A stretch of 64,000 nt of DNA from Taudactylus pleione (taxonomy: Eukaryota > Chordata > Amphibia > Anura > Myobatrachidae): the NCBI GenBank assembly GCA_031769625.1, contig JAUIMM010001030.1, forward strand, positions 845,501 to 909,500. The letters run 5' to 3'. Below the pieces are notes generated by a model. The model did no database searches. It saw only the letters and a list, made by a program, of their open reading frames with translations, and was not told the DNA's origin. Positions 44,301 through 56,328 of this stretch are shown here, piece by piece (position 1 is the stretch's first letter; every line of letters begins with the position of its first letter). Position numbers and translations under genes: made by a program.

Positions 44301-44626
44301 GCCACAGCTCTCTCTGGAATGCAGTGCTATAGGCTACCAGACATTGCATCTGAGTAGTTTAATGAAGCGCCCTTTTACAGTTAGTGTTTGTCTGCATAGT
44401 ATGTGACTTTTGCTAGCGCTGTCTGTCGGTATGATTTTTCTAATCTGTCAGCCTATGCCTATCCCTTTCCTGTCACTATAACCCCATAATACCGATGTAT
44501 TCAGGGTCAACTATACTTCAATTTTAAATGTGAAGGTTGTCAGATACTGTTTAGTTGCACTCTACCATATTCTGTGTTGTGCTCTCCTGCAGCTTATTTA
44601 AGCATAGGCAGGATCACTATACTCTA
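41344..44626. other. Long non-coding stretch with little visible structure
   Basis: No supported gene. Notable small features: A/T homopolymers near 41650-41710; a tRNA-Glu-like head on the minus strand at about 44078-44115 (CCTGGTGGTCTAGTG), probably a SINE remnant; a duplicated 'ccccaaaaattaaccaaagc' (43619 and, inverted, 43731); and a GC-rich patch at 44130-44300. The frame at 43325-43789 has hydrophobic runs but no recognisable family. Confidence 0.4.
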
Positions 44627-47357
44627 TACCCATTTGTATACACTGTTGCATAATAGCGTCTGCATACCCATTTGTATTTGGTGTATTCTGTCACATAATA
44701 GTGTCTGCATACCCATTTGTATTTGGTGTATGCTGTCACATAATAGCGTCTGCATACCCATTTGTATTTGGTGTATTCTGTCACATAATAGTGTCTGCAT
44801 ACCCATTTGTATTTGATGTATTCTGTCACATAGTGTCTGCATACCCATTTGTATTTGGTGTATGCTGTCACATAATAGCGTCTGCATGCCCATTTGTATT
44901 TGGTGTACTCTGTCACATAATAGCGTCTGCATACCCATTTGTATTTGGTGTATTCTGTCACATAATAGCGTCTGCATACCCATTTGTATTTGGTGTATTC
45001 TGTCACATAATAGCGTCTGCATACCCATTTGTATTTGGTGTATTCTGTCACATAATAGCGTCTGCATACCCATTTGTATTTGGTGTATTCTGTCACATAA
45101 TAGTGTCTGCATACCCATTTGTATTTGATGTATTCTGTCACATAGTGTCTGCATACCCATTTGTATTTGGTGTATTCTGTCACATAGTGTCTGCATGCCC
45201 ATTTGTATTTGGTGTATTCTGTCACATAATAGCGTCTGCATACCCATTTGTATTTGGTGTATTCTGTCACATAGTGTCTGCATACCCATTTGTATTTGGT
45301 GTATTCTGTCACATAATAGCGTCTGCATACCCATTTGTATTTGGTGTATTCTGTCACATAATAGTGTCTGCATACCCATTTGTATTTGGTGTATTCTGTC
45401 ACATAATAGTGTCTGCATAGTGCATACCCATTTGTATTTGGTGTATGCTGTCACATAATAGTGTCTGTATACCCATTTGTATTTGGTTTATTCTGTCACA
45501 TAATAGTGTCTGCATACCCATTTTTATTTGGTGTATGCTGTCACATAATAGTGTCTGCATACCCATTTGTATTTGGTGTATGCTGTCACACAATAGCGTC
45601 TGCATACCCATTTGTATTTGGTGTATTCTGTCACATAATAGCGTCTGCATACCCATTTGTATTTGGTGTATGCTGTCACATAATAGCGTCTGCATACCCA
45701 TTTGCATTTGGTGTATTCTGTCACATAATAGCTTTTGCAGTGCATACCCATTTGTATTTGTTGTATTCGTCACATAATAGTGTCTGCATACCCATTTGTA
45801 TTTGGTGTATTCTGTCACATAATAGCATTTGCACTGCATACCCATTTGTATTTGGTGTATTCTGTCACATAATAGTGTCTGCATACCCATTTGTATTTGG
45901 TTTATTCTGTCACATAATAGTGTCTGCATACCCATTTGTATTTGGTGTATGCTGTCAAATAATAGTGTCTGCATAATACCCATTTGTATTTGGTGTATGC
46001 TGTCAAATAATAGTGTCTGCATACCCATTTGTATTTGGTGTATGCTGTCACATAATAGTGTCTGCATACCCATTTGTATTTGGTGTATGCTGTCAAATAA
46101 TAGTGTCTGCATACCCATTTGTATTTGGTGTATTCTGTCACATAATAGTGTCTGCTTACCCATTTGTATTTGGTGTATTCTGTCACATAATAGTGTCTGC
46201 ATACCCATTTGTATTTGGTGTATTCTGTCACATAATAGTGTCTGCATACCCATTTGTATTTGGTGTATTCTGTCACATAATAGTTTCTGCATACCCATTT
46301 GTATTTGGTGTATTCTGTCACATAGTGTCTGCTTACCCATTTGTATTTGGTGTATTCTGTCACATAATAGCGTCTGCATGCCCATTTGTATTTGGTGTAT
46401 TCTGTCACATAATAGCGTCTGCATGCCCATTTGTATTTGGTGTATTCTGTCACATAATAGCGTCTGCATGCCCATTTGTATTTGGTGTATTCTGTCACAT
46501 AATAGTGTCTGCATACCCATTTGTATTTGGTGTATTCTGTCACATAATAGTGTCTGCATACCCATTTGTATTTGGTGTATTCTGTCACATAATAGTGTCT
46601 GCATACCCATTTGTATTTGGTGTATGCTGTCAAATAATAGTGTCTGCATACCCATTTGTATTTGGTGTATTCTGTCACATAATAGCATCTGCATACCCAT
46701 TTGTATTTGGTGTATTCTGTCACATAATAGTGTCTGCATGCCCATTTGTATTTGGTGTATTCTGTCACATAATAGCGTCTGCATACCCATTTGTATTTGG
46801 TGTATTCTGTCACATAATAGCGTCTGCATACCCATTTGTAGTTGGTGTATTCTGTCACATAATAGCGTCTGCATACCCATTTGTATTTGGTGTATTCTGT
46901 CACATAATAGCGTCTGCATACCCATTTGTATTTGGTGTATGCTGTCACATAAAAGCGTCTGCATACCCATTTGTATTTGGTGTATGCTGTCACATAATAG
47001 TGTCTGCATACCCATTTGTATTTGGTGTATTGTGTCACATAATAGTGTCTGCATAGTGCATACCCATTTGTATTTGGTGTATTCTGTCACATAATAGCGT
47101 CTGCATACCCATTTGTATTTGGTGTATTCTGTCACATAATAGCGTCTGCATACCCATTTGTATTTGGTTTATTCTGTCACATAATAGCGTCTGCATACCC
47201 ATTTGTATTTGGTGTATTCTGTCACATAATAGCGTCTGCATACCCATTTGTATTTGGTGTATTCTGTCACATAATAGCTTTTGCAGTGCATACCCATTTG
47301 TATTTGGTGTATTCTGTCACATAATAGCGTCTGCATACCCATTTGTATTTGGTGTTG
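44627..47357. repeat. 45-bp minisatellite, about 60 units
   Basis: The unit is 'gtctgcatacccatttgtat' plus 'ttggtgtattctgtcacata' plus 'atagc'. Variants include GCG/GTG at the junction, TATTC/TATGC, CACATA/CAAATA, a 3-bp shorter junction, and insertions such as 'gcatagtgcata' and 'gcttttgcagtgcata'. Because 45 is a multiple of 3 and most units lack stops in several frames, very long frames arise on both strands (up to 578 codons on the minus strand). I regard these as by-products. Confidence 0.95.
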
Positions 47358-47986
47358 GTGTATAATGATGACCGTAGCCCTCAGACAATGTAAAAGAATT
47401 GCTGATGGTATATAATGGTGACCGTAGCCCTCATAGACACTGTACCAGTATCAACACCTTACAAAGTGCTGCCGTTATATTGAAAATCCTAATCCATATT
47501 ATATATTAATCTAAAACGTGTGTGGACACTGACAAAAATAATAATAATAAGACACCAGAAAAAACCCGGGTGAGGGGTGATCCTAAAATGTGAGAAAATT
47601 ATTATACAAAATTCAAACACAAACCAATAAAACCGTGCTACAATAGTGGAAAAAACCTTAATTTAGTTCCATACAAATGGCATGAACCCACGTAAATGGG
47701 TAGCATGTTGCCAATAAAACAATTATTCTGGGGTGTGAATGATCTCCTCAGTGTCGGACTGGGGCATGAAGGGCCCACAGGGGGAATGCAATGGTAGGGG
47801 CCCACTGAAGGGAGGCGGCGTAAAGCTGATGGTGTGTGGCCAGCTATTGGTGTTAACAGCCGGGGGTGTGGCTAACTACGAGAGGAGCATAAGTAAAATA
47901 AGAAAACTACACAAAGCCATATGAATAATTAAACAAAAAACAATAATGCTGAATCTGGCATTATAGTTATAGTTTAAAACCAGGTA
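47358..47986. other. Unclassified, with a hAT-like terminus
   Basis: 'ataatg.tgaccgtagccct' occurs twice at 47363-47435. At 47750, CAGTGTCGGACTGGGGCATG resembles a common hAT-type terminus, but no partner end is visible. No coding sequence. Confidence 0.4.
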
Positions 47987-48228
47987 ATGCTGGCCATACA
48001 CTGTCAGATAAAAATATCTGTCTGACCGACAGACCAATTTAAAAGCAACAGATATCTTGCCCATACACTGACAGATAAAAATATCTGTCTGACCAACAGA
48101 CCAATTTAAAAGCAACAGATATCTTGCCCATACACTGACAGATATTTTAACACAACCAACAGATTTTTTCAAACAAAAATCTGCCAGGCTCTGTCATATT
48201 TTTGTTCGCTCACAGGGGAGGGACAAAA

Positions 48229-49125
48229 GAATTTGCACTTTAGCAACTATAAAATATGCTGACCCCATTTTCAAGAACCCCAAATTTGCTGGGCATAGTT
48301 ATTTTCACCCCCCAAAAATTCTAAATGCTCTTCTGCATCACTTTCTTCAAAGTCGCATTTATGCACTTGCTGCGGCAATTATAAACCACGACTTCATTCA
48401 GTAGTTATAAATGGGGTACCCATAGTGATCCCCCATGTCTACACATCTTTAGGGGGGTCCCTAGAATATTTCCCAAAAATTCCCGTTTTTGTTGAACCTG
48501 TAAAAAAAAGTAGCAAAAATTTACAAAAAAAATGACATAAGGTCACCCCCCAAAAGACAAACCAGCCCCAGGCTTGCCAGCCAGTGGTGGTTTCTAAAAA
48601 TACGGGGAACAAAATGTGTAGGGTTCCACCGTATTTTAGAAACCAACACCAGGCTGCAGGGACTAGTGCTGGTTTTAAATATAGGGGGCAAAAAAGACGT
48701 GGGGTACCCCCTATATTTAAGACCAGCACCAGACCCAACCGACCGGGGTGTAATGCCACAGCCCGGAGACCCAATCACCGGGGCTCCAGGTCCAAAGCAT
48801 TACACCCCAAGTCGGTCAGCGCAAGCCGGTGATCTCGGGGGAGTCGGGGACCCCCCAAAAAAGGGTCCCCCCTCTCCCGAGCACCACAGGCTTACGCTGA
48901 AGCCTGGGGCTCATCCCCATACCCCTGGAGCGGTGGGTATGGGGGTAATAGGGGGGCCAAATAATGTAGCACTATTGTACTTTACAGTGGAACTACAAGT
49001 GCCAGCATGCCTGCCATTTTGCACTTGTGGAACTACAAGTGCCAAGCAGACATGCGGCAAGTGTAATTTCACTGTAAAATAAATAGGTAAAAAAATCCAA
49101 AACACACACACCGTGCCCAGTATAA
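48229..49125. repeat. Block shared with 3786-4660
   Basis: The two blocks match from 'aaaatatgctgacccc' to 'caccgtgcccagtataagtt', including 'ccagccccaggcttgccagc', 'gcaagccggtgatctcgggg' and 'catacccctggagcggtggg'. The flanks differ, so this interior belongs to a repeat carried within two different MITE-like hosts. The shared Pro/Gly frames are broken and show no known domain. Confidence 0.75.
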
Positions 49126-49397
49126 GTTTATTACATACACCTACCCATTCACACATACTTACCTATACCAGATGTTCTGTCCCCTTCTCCACGTAGAATA
49201 TCCAAAAAAAATGGACCTGCAAAGAAAGATTTCATACTCACCTACATCCAGCGCTGGTCTCCGCAGTAATCCATGGGTGTTTAAAAACAAAAAAACGTCC
49301 TTACCCGATCCACGAAACACAGCTATGTGTATGTGTGTTGTCACACATACACATAGCTCCCGAATGGCAGCTCTCGGCTCTTCACGGGGCATTGCAG

Positions 49398-49568
49398 TCC
49401 CGTGAGCCAATCAGCGGCAGCGGTCACTGTAGAGCGCCCGCTGATTTGCTCCGGCAACTGACAGTTCCCACGTGGGCTGAGTCACACCACGTGGGAACTG
49501 TCAGTAGCCGGAACCAATCAGCAGGCTCTCTACAGTCAGCGCGACCGCTGATTGGCTCACGGGACTGC
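49398..49568. repeat. Long palindrome, arms of about 80 bp
   Basis: 'gagccaatcagcggcagcgg' pairs with 'ccgctgattggctc', and CAGTTCCCACGTGG pairs with CCACGTGGGAACTG across a loop of about 11 bases. Some mismatches and a small indel are present. It includes CCAAT-type and CACGTG motifs simply as part of the arms. A smaller hairpin of 'tgtgtatgtgtg' and its complement lies at 49325-49352. Confidence 0.75.
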
Positions 49569-50126
49569 AATGTCAGAACAGCGCTGTCTTACCATCTTCT
49601 CACTGCCTAGACTTCAACTAATCTATGACGCCGGAAGTGAACAGCGGCTACCCGGAAGTTCGTCGGCTCAGCGCACAGCTCTGCAGTCGCTGGGGATAGA
49701 AAGGTGAGTACATGCACATGGAGAGAACTGGGGGAAAAGTTGGTCGCTCGGGCAGTGACCGCATACACTGCCCGATGCGGCCGACTACAAACTTGCAAAT
49801 ATCGCATCAGTCCGACATGCTGGTCGATTCGGCATGCCAGACCGATCGATATTTTGATATTGGTCGCCCCCACACACAGTACAATTATCGGGGCGATCCG
49901 CGGATATCGGCAGGATCGGCCCGATAATTGTATAGTGTATGGCCAGCATAAGTAATAATGTTTATGGCTAATCTCCAGAAGGTATAGGGATTAGCATCTG
50001 TAGTTCTCTTCATACTGGGCCTGGATACAGCTATCAGGATTGTAAAGTCTGAATTGCATTTATGGTAAGAGAAAACCCATATTTTAGTCCTGTTACTTTA
50101 AGGTGCCAGCACCTGCTGCATTTATT

Positions 50127-50614
50127 CTGTGGTTCTTGCAGTGGCTAGCATAGAATGCAGAGAGTGTCGCAGTGGCCAGAATATAATGCAAAGAGTGCCG
50201 CAGTGGCCAGCATAGAATGAAGAGTGTTACAGGGCACTCCTTATAATGCAGAGATTGTCGCAGTGGCCAGTATATAATGCAGAGATTGTCGAAGTGGCCA
50301 GTATATAATGCAGAGAGTGTCAAAGTGCTCACTATATAATGCAGAGGGTCTCAATGCTCACTATATAAAGCAGAGAGTGTCGCAGTGCTCACTATATAAA
50401 GCAGGGAGTGTCGCAGTGCTCACTATATAAAGCAGAGAGTGTCGCAGTGCTCACTATATAAAGCAGAGAGTGTCGCAGTGCTCACTATATAAAGCAGAGA
50501 GTGTCGCAGTGCTCACTATATAAAGCAGAGAGTGTCGCAGTGCTCACTATATAAAGCAGAGAGTGTCGCAGTGCTCACTATATAAAGCAGAGAGTGTCGC
50601 AGTGCTCACTATAT
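50127..50614. repeat. 31-bp minisatellite, first array
   Basis: Units of 'gcagagagtgtcgcagtgct' plus 'cactatataaa'. The first few units are diverged ('ggccagcatagaatg'), then about nine near-identical units run to 50614, where the module head begins. Confidence 0.9.
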
Positions 50615-51861
50615 AGGCATTAAAACATGCATTTAAGGCCGGGGCTTGTGGGGATATCTGATGCTGTTGGGGATATGAGATCTGCATTTCTGGGCATGTC
50701 GGGATGTGTGGTGGCATGTGGGGAGGTCTGAGGCATATAGGGAGCTCTAAAGCATAAATTATGATGGGACCCAGAAATGGTCAGGTAGGACCCCATTTTT
50801 TTAAAGTGGTGGGTCCCTGGGACACGCAAATTTTGTCACTCACCACGATCACTGCAGAGAGTGTTGCAGTGGCCAGCATAGAATGCAGAGAGTGTCGCAG
50901 TGCTCACTATATAATTCAGAGAGTGTCACAGTGCACTCCATATAATGCAGAGCGTCACAGTGCTCACCATACAATGCAGAGTGTGTCGCAGTGCTCACCA
51001 TATAATGCAGAGAGTGTCGCAGTGCTCACCATATAATGCAGAGAGTGTGGCAGTGCTCACCATATAATGCAGAGAGTGTGGCAGTGCTCACCATATAATG
51101 CAGAGAGTGTCGCAGTGCTCACCATATAATGCAGAGAGTGTCGCAGTGCTCACCATATAATGCAGAGAGTGTCACAGTGCTCACTATATAATGCAGAGAG
51201 TGCCACAGTGCACTCCATATAATGCAGAGAGTGTCGCAGTGCTCACCATATAATGCAGAGTGTCGCAGTGCTCACCATATAATGCAGAGAGTGTCGCAGT
51301 GCTCACCATATAATGCAGAGAGTGTCGCAGTGCTCACTATATAAAGCAGAGAGTGTTGCAGTGCTCACTATATAAAGCAGAGAGTGTCGCAGTGCTCACT
51401 ATATAATGCAGAGTGTCACAGTGCTCACTATATAATGCAGAGTGTCACAGTGCATTCCATATAATGCAGAGATTGTCGCAGTGGCAGCATAGAATGGAGA
51501 GTGTCGCAGCGCTCACTATATAATGCAGGGAGTGTTGCAGTGGCCAGCATAGAATGCAGAGAGTGTTGCAGTGCTCACTATATAATGCAGAAAGTGTTGC
51601 AGTGCTCACTATATAATGCAGAGTGTTGCAGTGCTCACTGTATAATGCAGAGTGTTGCAGTGCTCACTGTATAATGCAGAGTGTTGCAGTGCTCACTGTA
51701 TAATGCAGAGTGTTGCAGTGCTCACTGTATAATGCAGAGTGTTGCAGTGCTCACTGTATAATGCAGTGTGTCGCAGCGCTCACTGTATAATGCAGTGTGT
51801 CGCAGCGCTCACTATATAATGCAGAGACAGTGTTCGCAAATACGCACTATAGCGCGTATTT
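50615..51861. repeat. Minisatellite module, copy 3 (head, 31-bp array, palindromic tail)
   Basis: The head (50615-50854) ends CGATCACTG. It contains the same 'gggacccagaaatggtcagg' and 'gtgggtccctggga' blocks as copies 1 and 2, but is followed by the 31-bp repeat ('gcagtgctcaccatataatg' plus 'cagagagtgtc') rather than the ACCCACACTATTACATA repeat. The array runs to about 51827, then CAGTGTTCGC (51828-51837) and a 24-bp near-palindrome (51838-51861) equivalent to that in copy 1. Confidence 0.8.
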
Positions 51862-52756
51862 TACCCGGGATTGAGCAGTGGGGACTCACTTTTAAAAAGA
51901 AGGTGGGTCCCCGGGGACACACTGTGCTGTGGCCAATCCCTGACAGCTGCCTGCAGCACAGACCGTCCCCCTGCAGAGACAGACACAAAACTGTCTGTTA
52001 GAGTAGCCAATGGGAGTCAGATAGACTCTCATTGGCTGCTGCTGTGGAAAGCCGTATAGACTCTCATTGGCTGCTGCTGTGGAAAGCCGTGTTGGGATCA
52101 AGTGTCTGATCCCAGCATCGGCACAGCATACGTGCCCGGCGCTGGGACAGTGTGTTTGTTCCCAGCGCCGGGTAAGCCACCGCGGTGGGTACGTGGTGAA
52201 GGGACCGCCTGGTCCCTTCCACCAGGGGCGGCGGTAAAGTGTCGACGGGAGAAGCTGGGCTCCAGGCGCGAGCTTTTGGCTCACAGCCCAGCAGCCAATA
52301 GGAGGCAGACGCGAGCCAATCCCGGCTCACCGCTTCATAGCCCCGCCCACTCCCATCGTCTTGAATAGACGCTGCTGATCGGGAACGTTCAATCCATCGG
52401 CGGAGGGGAGGAGTGAAGACCTCCCGAAGACAAGTGAAGAGAAGAGCGGCGCGTCAACAGGACCGGCGGCCGTGCAAGAGGCCAGAAGATGGCGTGATTA
52501 AGAAGGAAGAGGCGGCGCCAGAAGACTGAAGCTGAGGACCGAAGAGGACTGCGGGGGGGGGGGGGAGGGAAACGAGCTAGCAAAGCTCCCCCCTGCAGTC
52601 TCTTCCACCGTGCCGGTAGGCGGCCTTGGGCCACCAGTATTTTACTCCTCCCTAGACCACCAGGGTTGTCGGACACTAGGCCCGTGGGATAAATTATATA
52701 TAGGTGGGCACAAAGCCCGGGCAACATAGGGTGCATTAGGCCCAATTGATGGTAAC
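51862..52756. other. Unclassified GC-rich sequence
   Basis: It begins with 'gtggggactcacttttaaaa' and 'gtgggtccccggggacac', a diverged direct copy of the module head. A 36-bp direct duplication ('tagactctcattggctgctg') lies at 52020-52090. A G run occurs at about 52552-52563. Several ATTGG/CCAAT motifs are present, but no coding sequence is supported. Confidence 0.4.
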
Positions 52757-52900
52757 TGCCCCCCAAATAGGTGTGTGACCTGGGCATTAGGCCCAGGTCA
52801 CTAAAAGGCAAATAGGTGGGTCCCCAGCAGTTGACCCACCTATTTGCCCTTTAGTGACCTGGGCCTAATGCCCAGGTCACTCACACCTATTTGGGGGGCA
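52757..52900. repeat. Nested hairpin, arms of about 67 bp
   Basis: The left arm (52757-52822) and right arm (52833-52900) pair with only a couple of differences across a loop of about 10 bases. Each arm also contains an inner inverted repeat, GACCTGGGC..GCCCAGGTC, so alternative cruciform folds are possible. Confidence 0.9.
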
Positions 52901-52919
52901 GATACCTTCACTGCACTGC

Positions 52920-53310
52920 ATAGGTGGTCTGAGAGGCATATGGGGGACTCCTGGGGGCACTGCATAGGGGGACTACTACTGGGAGCAATGCATAGGGGGA
53001 CTACTACTGGGGGCAATGCATAGGGGGACTAAAGGGCATTAATGTGCAGCATAATGTGTAAAGGGCATTAATGTGTAAAGGCCGGGCATTGCTGTGTGGC
53101 ATAATGTGTAAAGGGCATTAATGAGCGGCATCATTTGTAAGGGGTATTAATGTATGGCTTAATGTGTAAAGGCTGGGCATTAATGTGCGGCATAATGTGT
53201 AAAGGCTAGGCATTAATATGTGGCATAATGTGTAAAAAGCGTTAATGTGCGTTATAATGTGTAAAGACCGGGCATTAATCTGCTGCATAACGTGTAAAGA
53301 CCGGGCATTT
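52920..53310. repeat. Two short minisatellites
   Basis: At 52940-53030 a unit of about 32 bases ('catagggggactactactgg') repeats about three times. From 53030 to 53310 a unit of about 35-40 bases repeats ('gcattaatgtgcggcataat' plus 'gtgtaaaggccgg') with many variants. Confidence 0.8.
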
Positions 53311-53344
53311 ATCCTTTGATAAATATGCCTATTACCTAAAGTGT

Positions 53345-53515
53345 TATTAATAGGCTAACCATACTATCACTTTAAAATGGGACACATGAATTAATTACAA
53401 AAGGTTCTGTGACTGGCTGACTTCATGCCTGGATTTCACCGGGTTTTAGTGAGCCACAGAACCTGTGTAATCAATGAGTGTCCCAGTTTAAAGGGATGAT
53501 ATGGTAAGCCTACTT
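53345..53515. mobile_element. Short palindromic MITE-like repeat
   Basis: 'ataggctaaccatactatca' pairs with the complement of 'tgatatggtaagcctac', and further in 'ggttctgtg' pairs with 'cacagaacc'. Several mismatches are present. No flanking duplication was identified with confidence. Confidence 0.55.
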
Positions 53516-53567
53516 ATTCACTATGGGTTTTGAGAACAGACAAGTCATATTTCCTGAAAGATCATGG

Positions 53568-54452
53568 AGGCATTAAAACATGCATTTAAGGCCGGGGCTT
53601 GTGGGGATATCTGATGCTGTTGGGGACATGAGATCTGCATTTCTGGGCATGTCGGGATGTGTGGTGGCATGTGGGGAGGTCTGAGGCATATAGGGAGCTC
53701 TAAAGCATAAATTATGATGGGACCCAGAAATGGTCAGGTAGGACCCCATTTTTTTAAAGTGGTGGGTCCCTGGGACACGCAAATTTTGTCACTCACCACG
53801 ATCACTGCAGAGAGTGTTGCAGTGGCCAGCATAGAATGCAGAGAGTGTCGCAGTGCTCACTATATAATTCAGAGAGTGTCACAGTGCACTCCATATAATG
53901 CAGAGCGTCACAGTGCTCACCATACAATGCAGAGTGTGTCGCAGTGCTCACCATATAATGCAGAGAGTGTGGCAGTGCTCACCATATAATGCAGAGAGTG
54001 TGGCAGTGCTCACCATATAATGCAGAGAGTGTGGCAGTGCTCACCATATAATGCAGAGAGTGTCGCAGTGCTCACCATATAATGCAGAGAGTGTCGCAGT
54101 GCTCACCATATAATGCAGAGAGTGTCGCAGTGCTCACCATATAATGCAGAGAGTGTCACAGTGCTCACTATATAATGCAGAGAGTGCCACAGTGCACTCC
54201 ATATAATGCAGAGAGTGTTGCAGTGCTCACCATAAAATGCAGAGTGTCGCAGTGCTCACCATATAATGCAGAGAGTGTCGCAGTGCTCACCATATAATGC
54301 AGAGAGTGTCGCAGTGCTCACCATATAATGCAGAGAGTGTCGCAGTGCTCACCATATAATGCAGAGAGTGTCGCAGTGCTCACCATATAATGCAGAGAGT
54401 GTCGCAGTGCTCACTATATAATGCAGAGAGTGTCGCAGTGCTCACCATATAA
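53568..54452. repeat. Minisatellite module, copy 4 (recent duplicate of copy 3)
   Basis: It matches 50615 onward at a constant offset of 2953 with very few differences through the head and into the first variant repeat units (attcag, gcgtca, acaatg variants in the same order). Array length then diverges. The palindromic tail is absent; the array stops at 'accatataaatgtagcc'. Confidence 0.88.
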
Positions 54453-55214
54453 ATGTAGCCATATTAATCTATGGCTAAGTTAGTGCTCAATCATCAGGCA
54501 TATACTTTTATTAAAATTTATAGGGAAGTGTTGTTAGGGTAGGATAGATAAGTTAGAGATAAATAAGTGTATATGTATTAGGGGTGTGCATCGGCCACTT
54601 TTCGTGTTTTGTGTTTTGGTTTTGGATCTGGATCTTTCTTAGTGTTTTGGATCTGGATTGGTTTTGCCAAAACCACCCTTCCGTGTTTTGGGTTCTGGGT
54701 TTTGTGTTTTGGATCTGTATTTTTTTTTTTTTAAAAGCATAAAAACAGCTAAAATCACAGAATTTGTGGGTTTTCCTGCTCCTATGCTATTATTAACCTC
54801 AATAACCTTAATTTCCACTCATTTCCAGTCTATTCTGAACACCTCACACTCACAATAGTGTTTTTATGTCCAAAAGGTTGCACCGAGGTAGCTGGATGAC
54901 TATGCTAAGCGATACGAGTGAGCGGCACAAACACGTGGCCCATCTAGGAGTGGCACTGCAGTGGCAGACAGGATTGCAGTTTGAAAAACTAGGCCCCAAA
55001 CTGTACATAATGCAAAGAAAAAAAAGAGGTGCAAGATGGAATTGTCCTTGGGCCCTCCCACCCACCCTTATGTTGTATAAACAGGACATGCACACTTTAA
55101 CAAACCAATCATTTCAGCGCCAGGGTCTGCCACACGACTGTGGCTGAAATGATTGGTTCGTTTGGGCCCCCACAAAACAAGCTGGCAATTAATCTGTGCC
55201 TGCACAAACTGGCT

Positions 55215-56328
55215 CTACGGAGGCAAGATGTCGTCCTCATCCTCCTCATTCACCGATTCCTCACCCTCTTCAGTGTTGTGTACATCCTCATCCTCACAGA
55301 GTATTAACTCGTCCCCGCTGGAATCCACCACCACAGGTCTCTCTGTACATGCTGGAGGCTGGTCTCCCTGGAAGAGTTGATAATTCATTTTTATGAACAT
55401 CATCTTCTCCACATTTTGTGGAAGCAACCTCCTATGCCTTTCGCTGACAAGGTTCCCGGTTGCACTAAACAATCTTTTGGAGTACACACTGGAGGGGGGG
55501 CAATTCAGGTAAAATAGAGCCAGTTTGTACAGGGACCTCCAAATTGTAGTCTGACATGCCTACTTGGATGCTGTCACCGATGTAATCCTCCACCATTCTG
55601 TCAATGGTGACAGTATCATATGCAGTGACAGTAGACATGTCAGAAATTGTTGCCAGGTCCTTCAGTCCGGACCAGATGTCCAAACTTGGTCCTGCCTGCC
55701 CTGCATCACCGCCAGCGGATTGCTTAGGATACCTAAGTTTTTTCCTGGCAGCCCCAGTTGCGGGAGAAAATGAAGAAGGAGCTGTTGACGTGTCACGTTC
55801 CGCTTCAGCTGACAGTGTTTTCACCAGCAGGTCTTTGCACCTCTGCAGGTTTGTGTCGGCCGGAAAGAGAGACACCACATAGGCTTTAAACCTAGGATTG
55901 AGCACGGTGGCCAAAATGTAGTGGTCTGATTTCAACAGATTGACCACCCTGGAATCCTGGCAAAGCGAAGGAAGGGCTTCATCCACAAGTCCCACATGCT
56001 GAGCGAAATCGCTCCGTCTTAGCTCCTCCTTCACTTTCTCCAGCTGCTTCTGCAAAAGCCTGATGAGGGGAATGACCTGACTCAAGCTGGCAGTGTCTGA
56101 ACTGACCTCACGTGTGGCAAGTTCGAAGGGCTGGAGAACCTTGCACAACACGGAAATCATTCTCCACTGTGCTTGAGTCAGGTGCATACCCCCTCCTTTG
56201 CCTATGTCATAGGTGGATGTATAGGCTTGAATGGCCTTTTGCTGCTCCTCCATCCTCTGAAGCATATAGAGGGTTGAGTTCCACCGCGTCACAACCTCTT
56301 GCTTCAGGTGATGGCGGGGCAGGTTCAA
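55215..56328 (-). pseudogene. hAT transposase C-terminal part, copy 2
   Basis: This is the continuation of the 695-codon frame after a one-base shift near 56355. The 56328-55465 frame reads LKQEVVTRWNSTLYMLQRME, typical of hAT enzymes, through to ILPELPPLQCVLQ. A second shift, next to a deletion of about 29 bases relative to copy 1 (near 55530), puts the dimerisation region in another frame (55487-55215, SKRLFSATGNLVSERHRRLL and an acidic tail). Confidence 0.85.

Larger units (their letters stand above)
47987..49949. mobile_element. Composite MITE with ATGCTGGCCATACACT ends
   Basis: Ends are ATGCTGGCCATACACTGTCAG and ATAGTGTATGGCCAGCAT. Near the left end a 76-bp block around 'agataaaaatatctgtctga' is tandemly duplicated. 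The middle carries a block shared with 3786-4660, and the right part a long palindrome. Low-complexity frames inside are not gene-like. Confidence 0.65.

Noticed and set aside
45399..47135. Minus-strand open frame of 578 codons, and similar plus-strand frames, with 15-residue repeats
   Set aside because: The frames are explained by a 45-bp minisatellite whose unit lacks stops in several frames. They switch freely between phases at indels, and no promoter or non-repeat coding sequence is attached.
44627..47357. Regular repeats suggestive of a CRISPR array
   Set aside because: Units are contiguous with no unique spacers, and the context is vertebrate transposon DNA.
49700..49960. Short plus-strand frames near 'ggacctacc/ggcgatccgcgg' as a small gene
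   Set aside because: They fall in the right terminal part of the composite MITE ending at 49949, and the frames have no recognisable domain.
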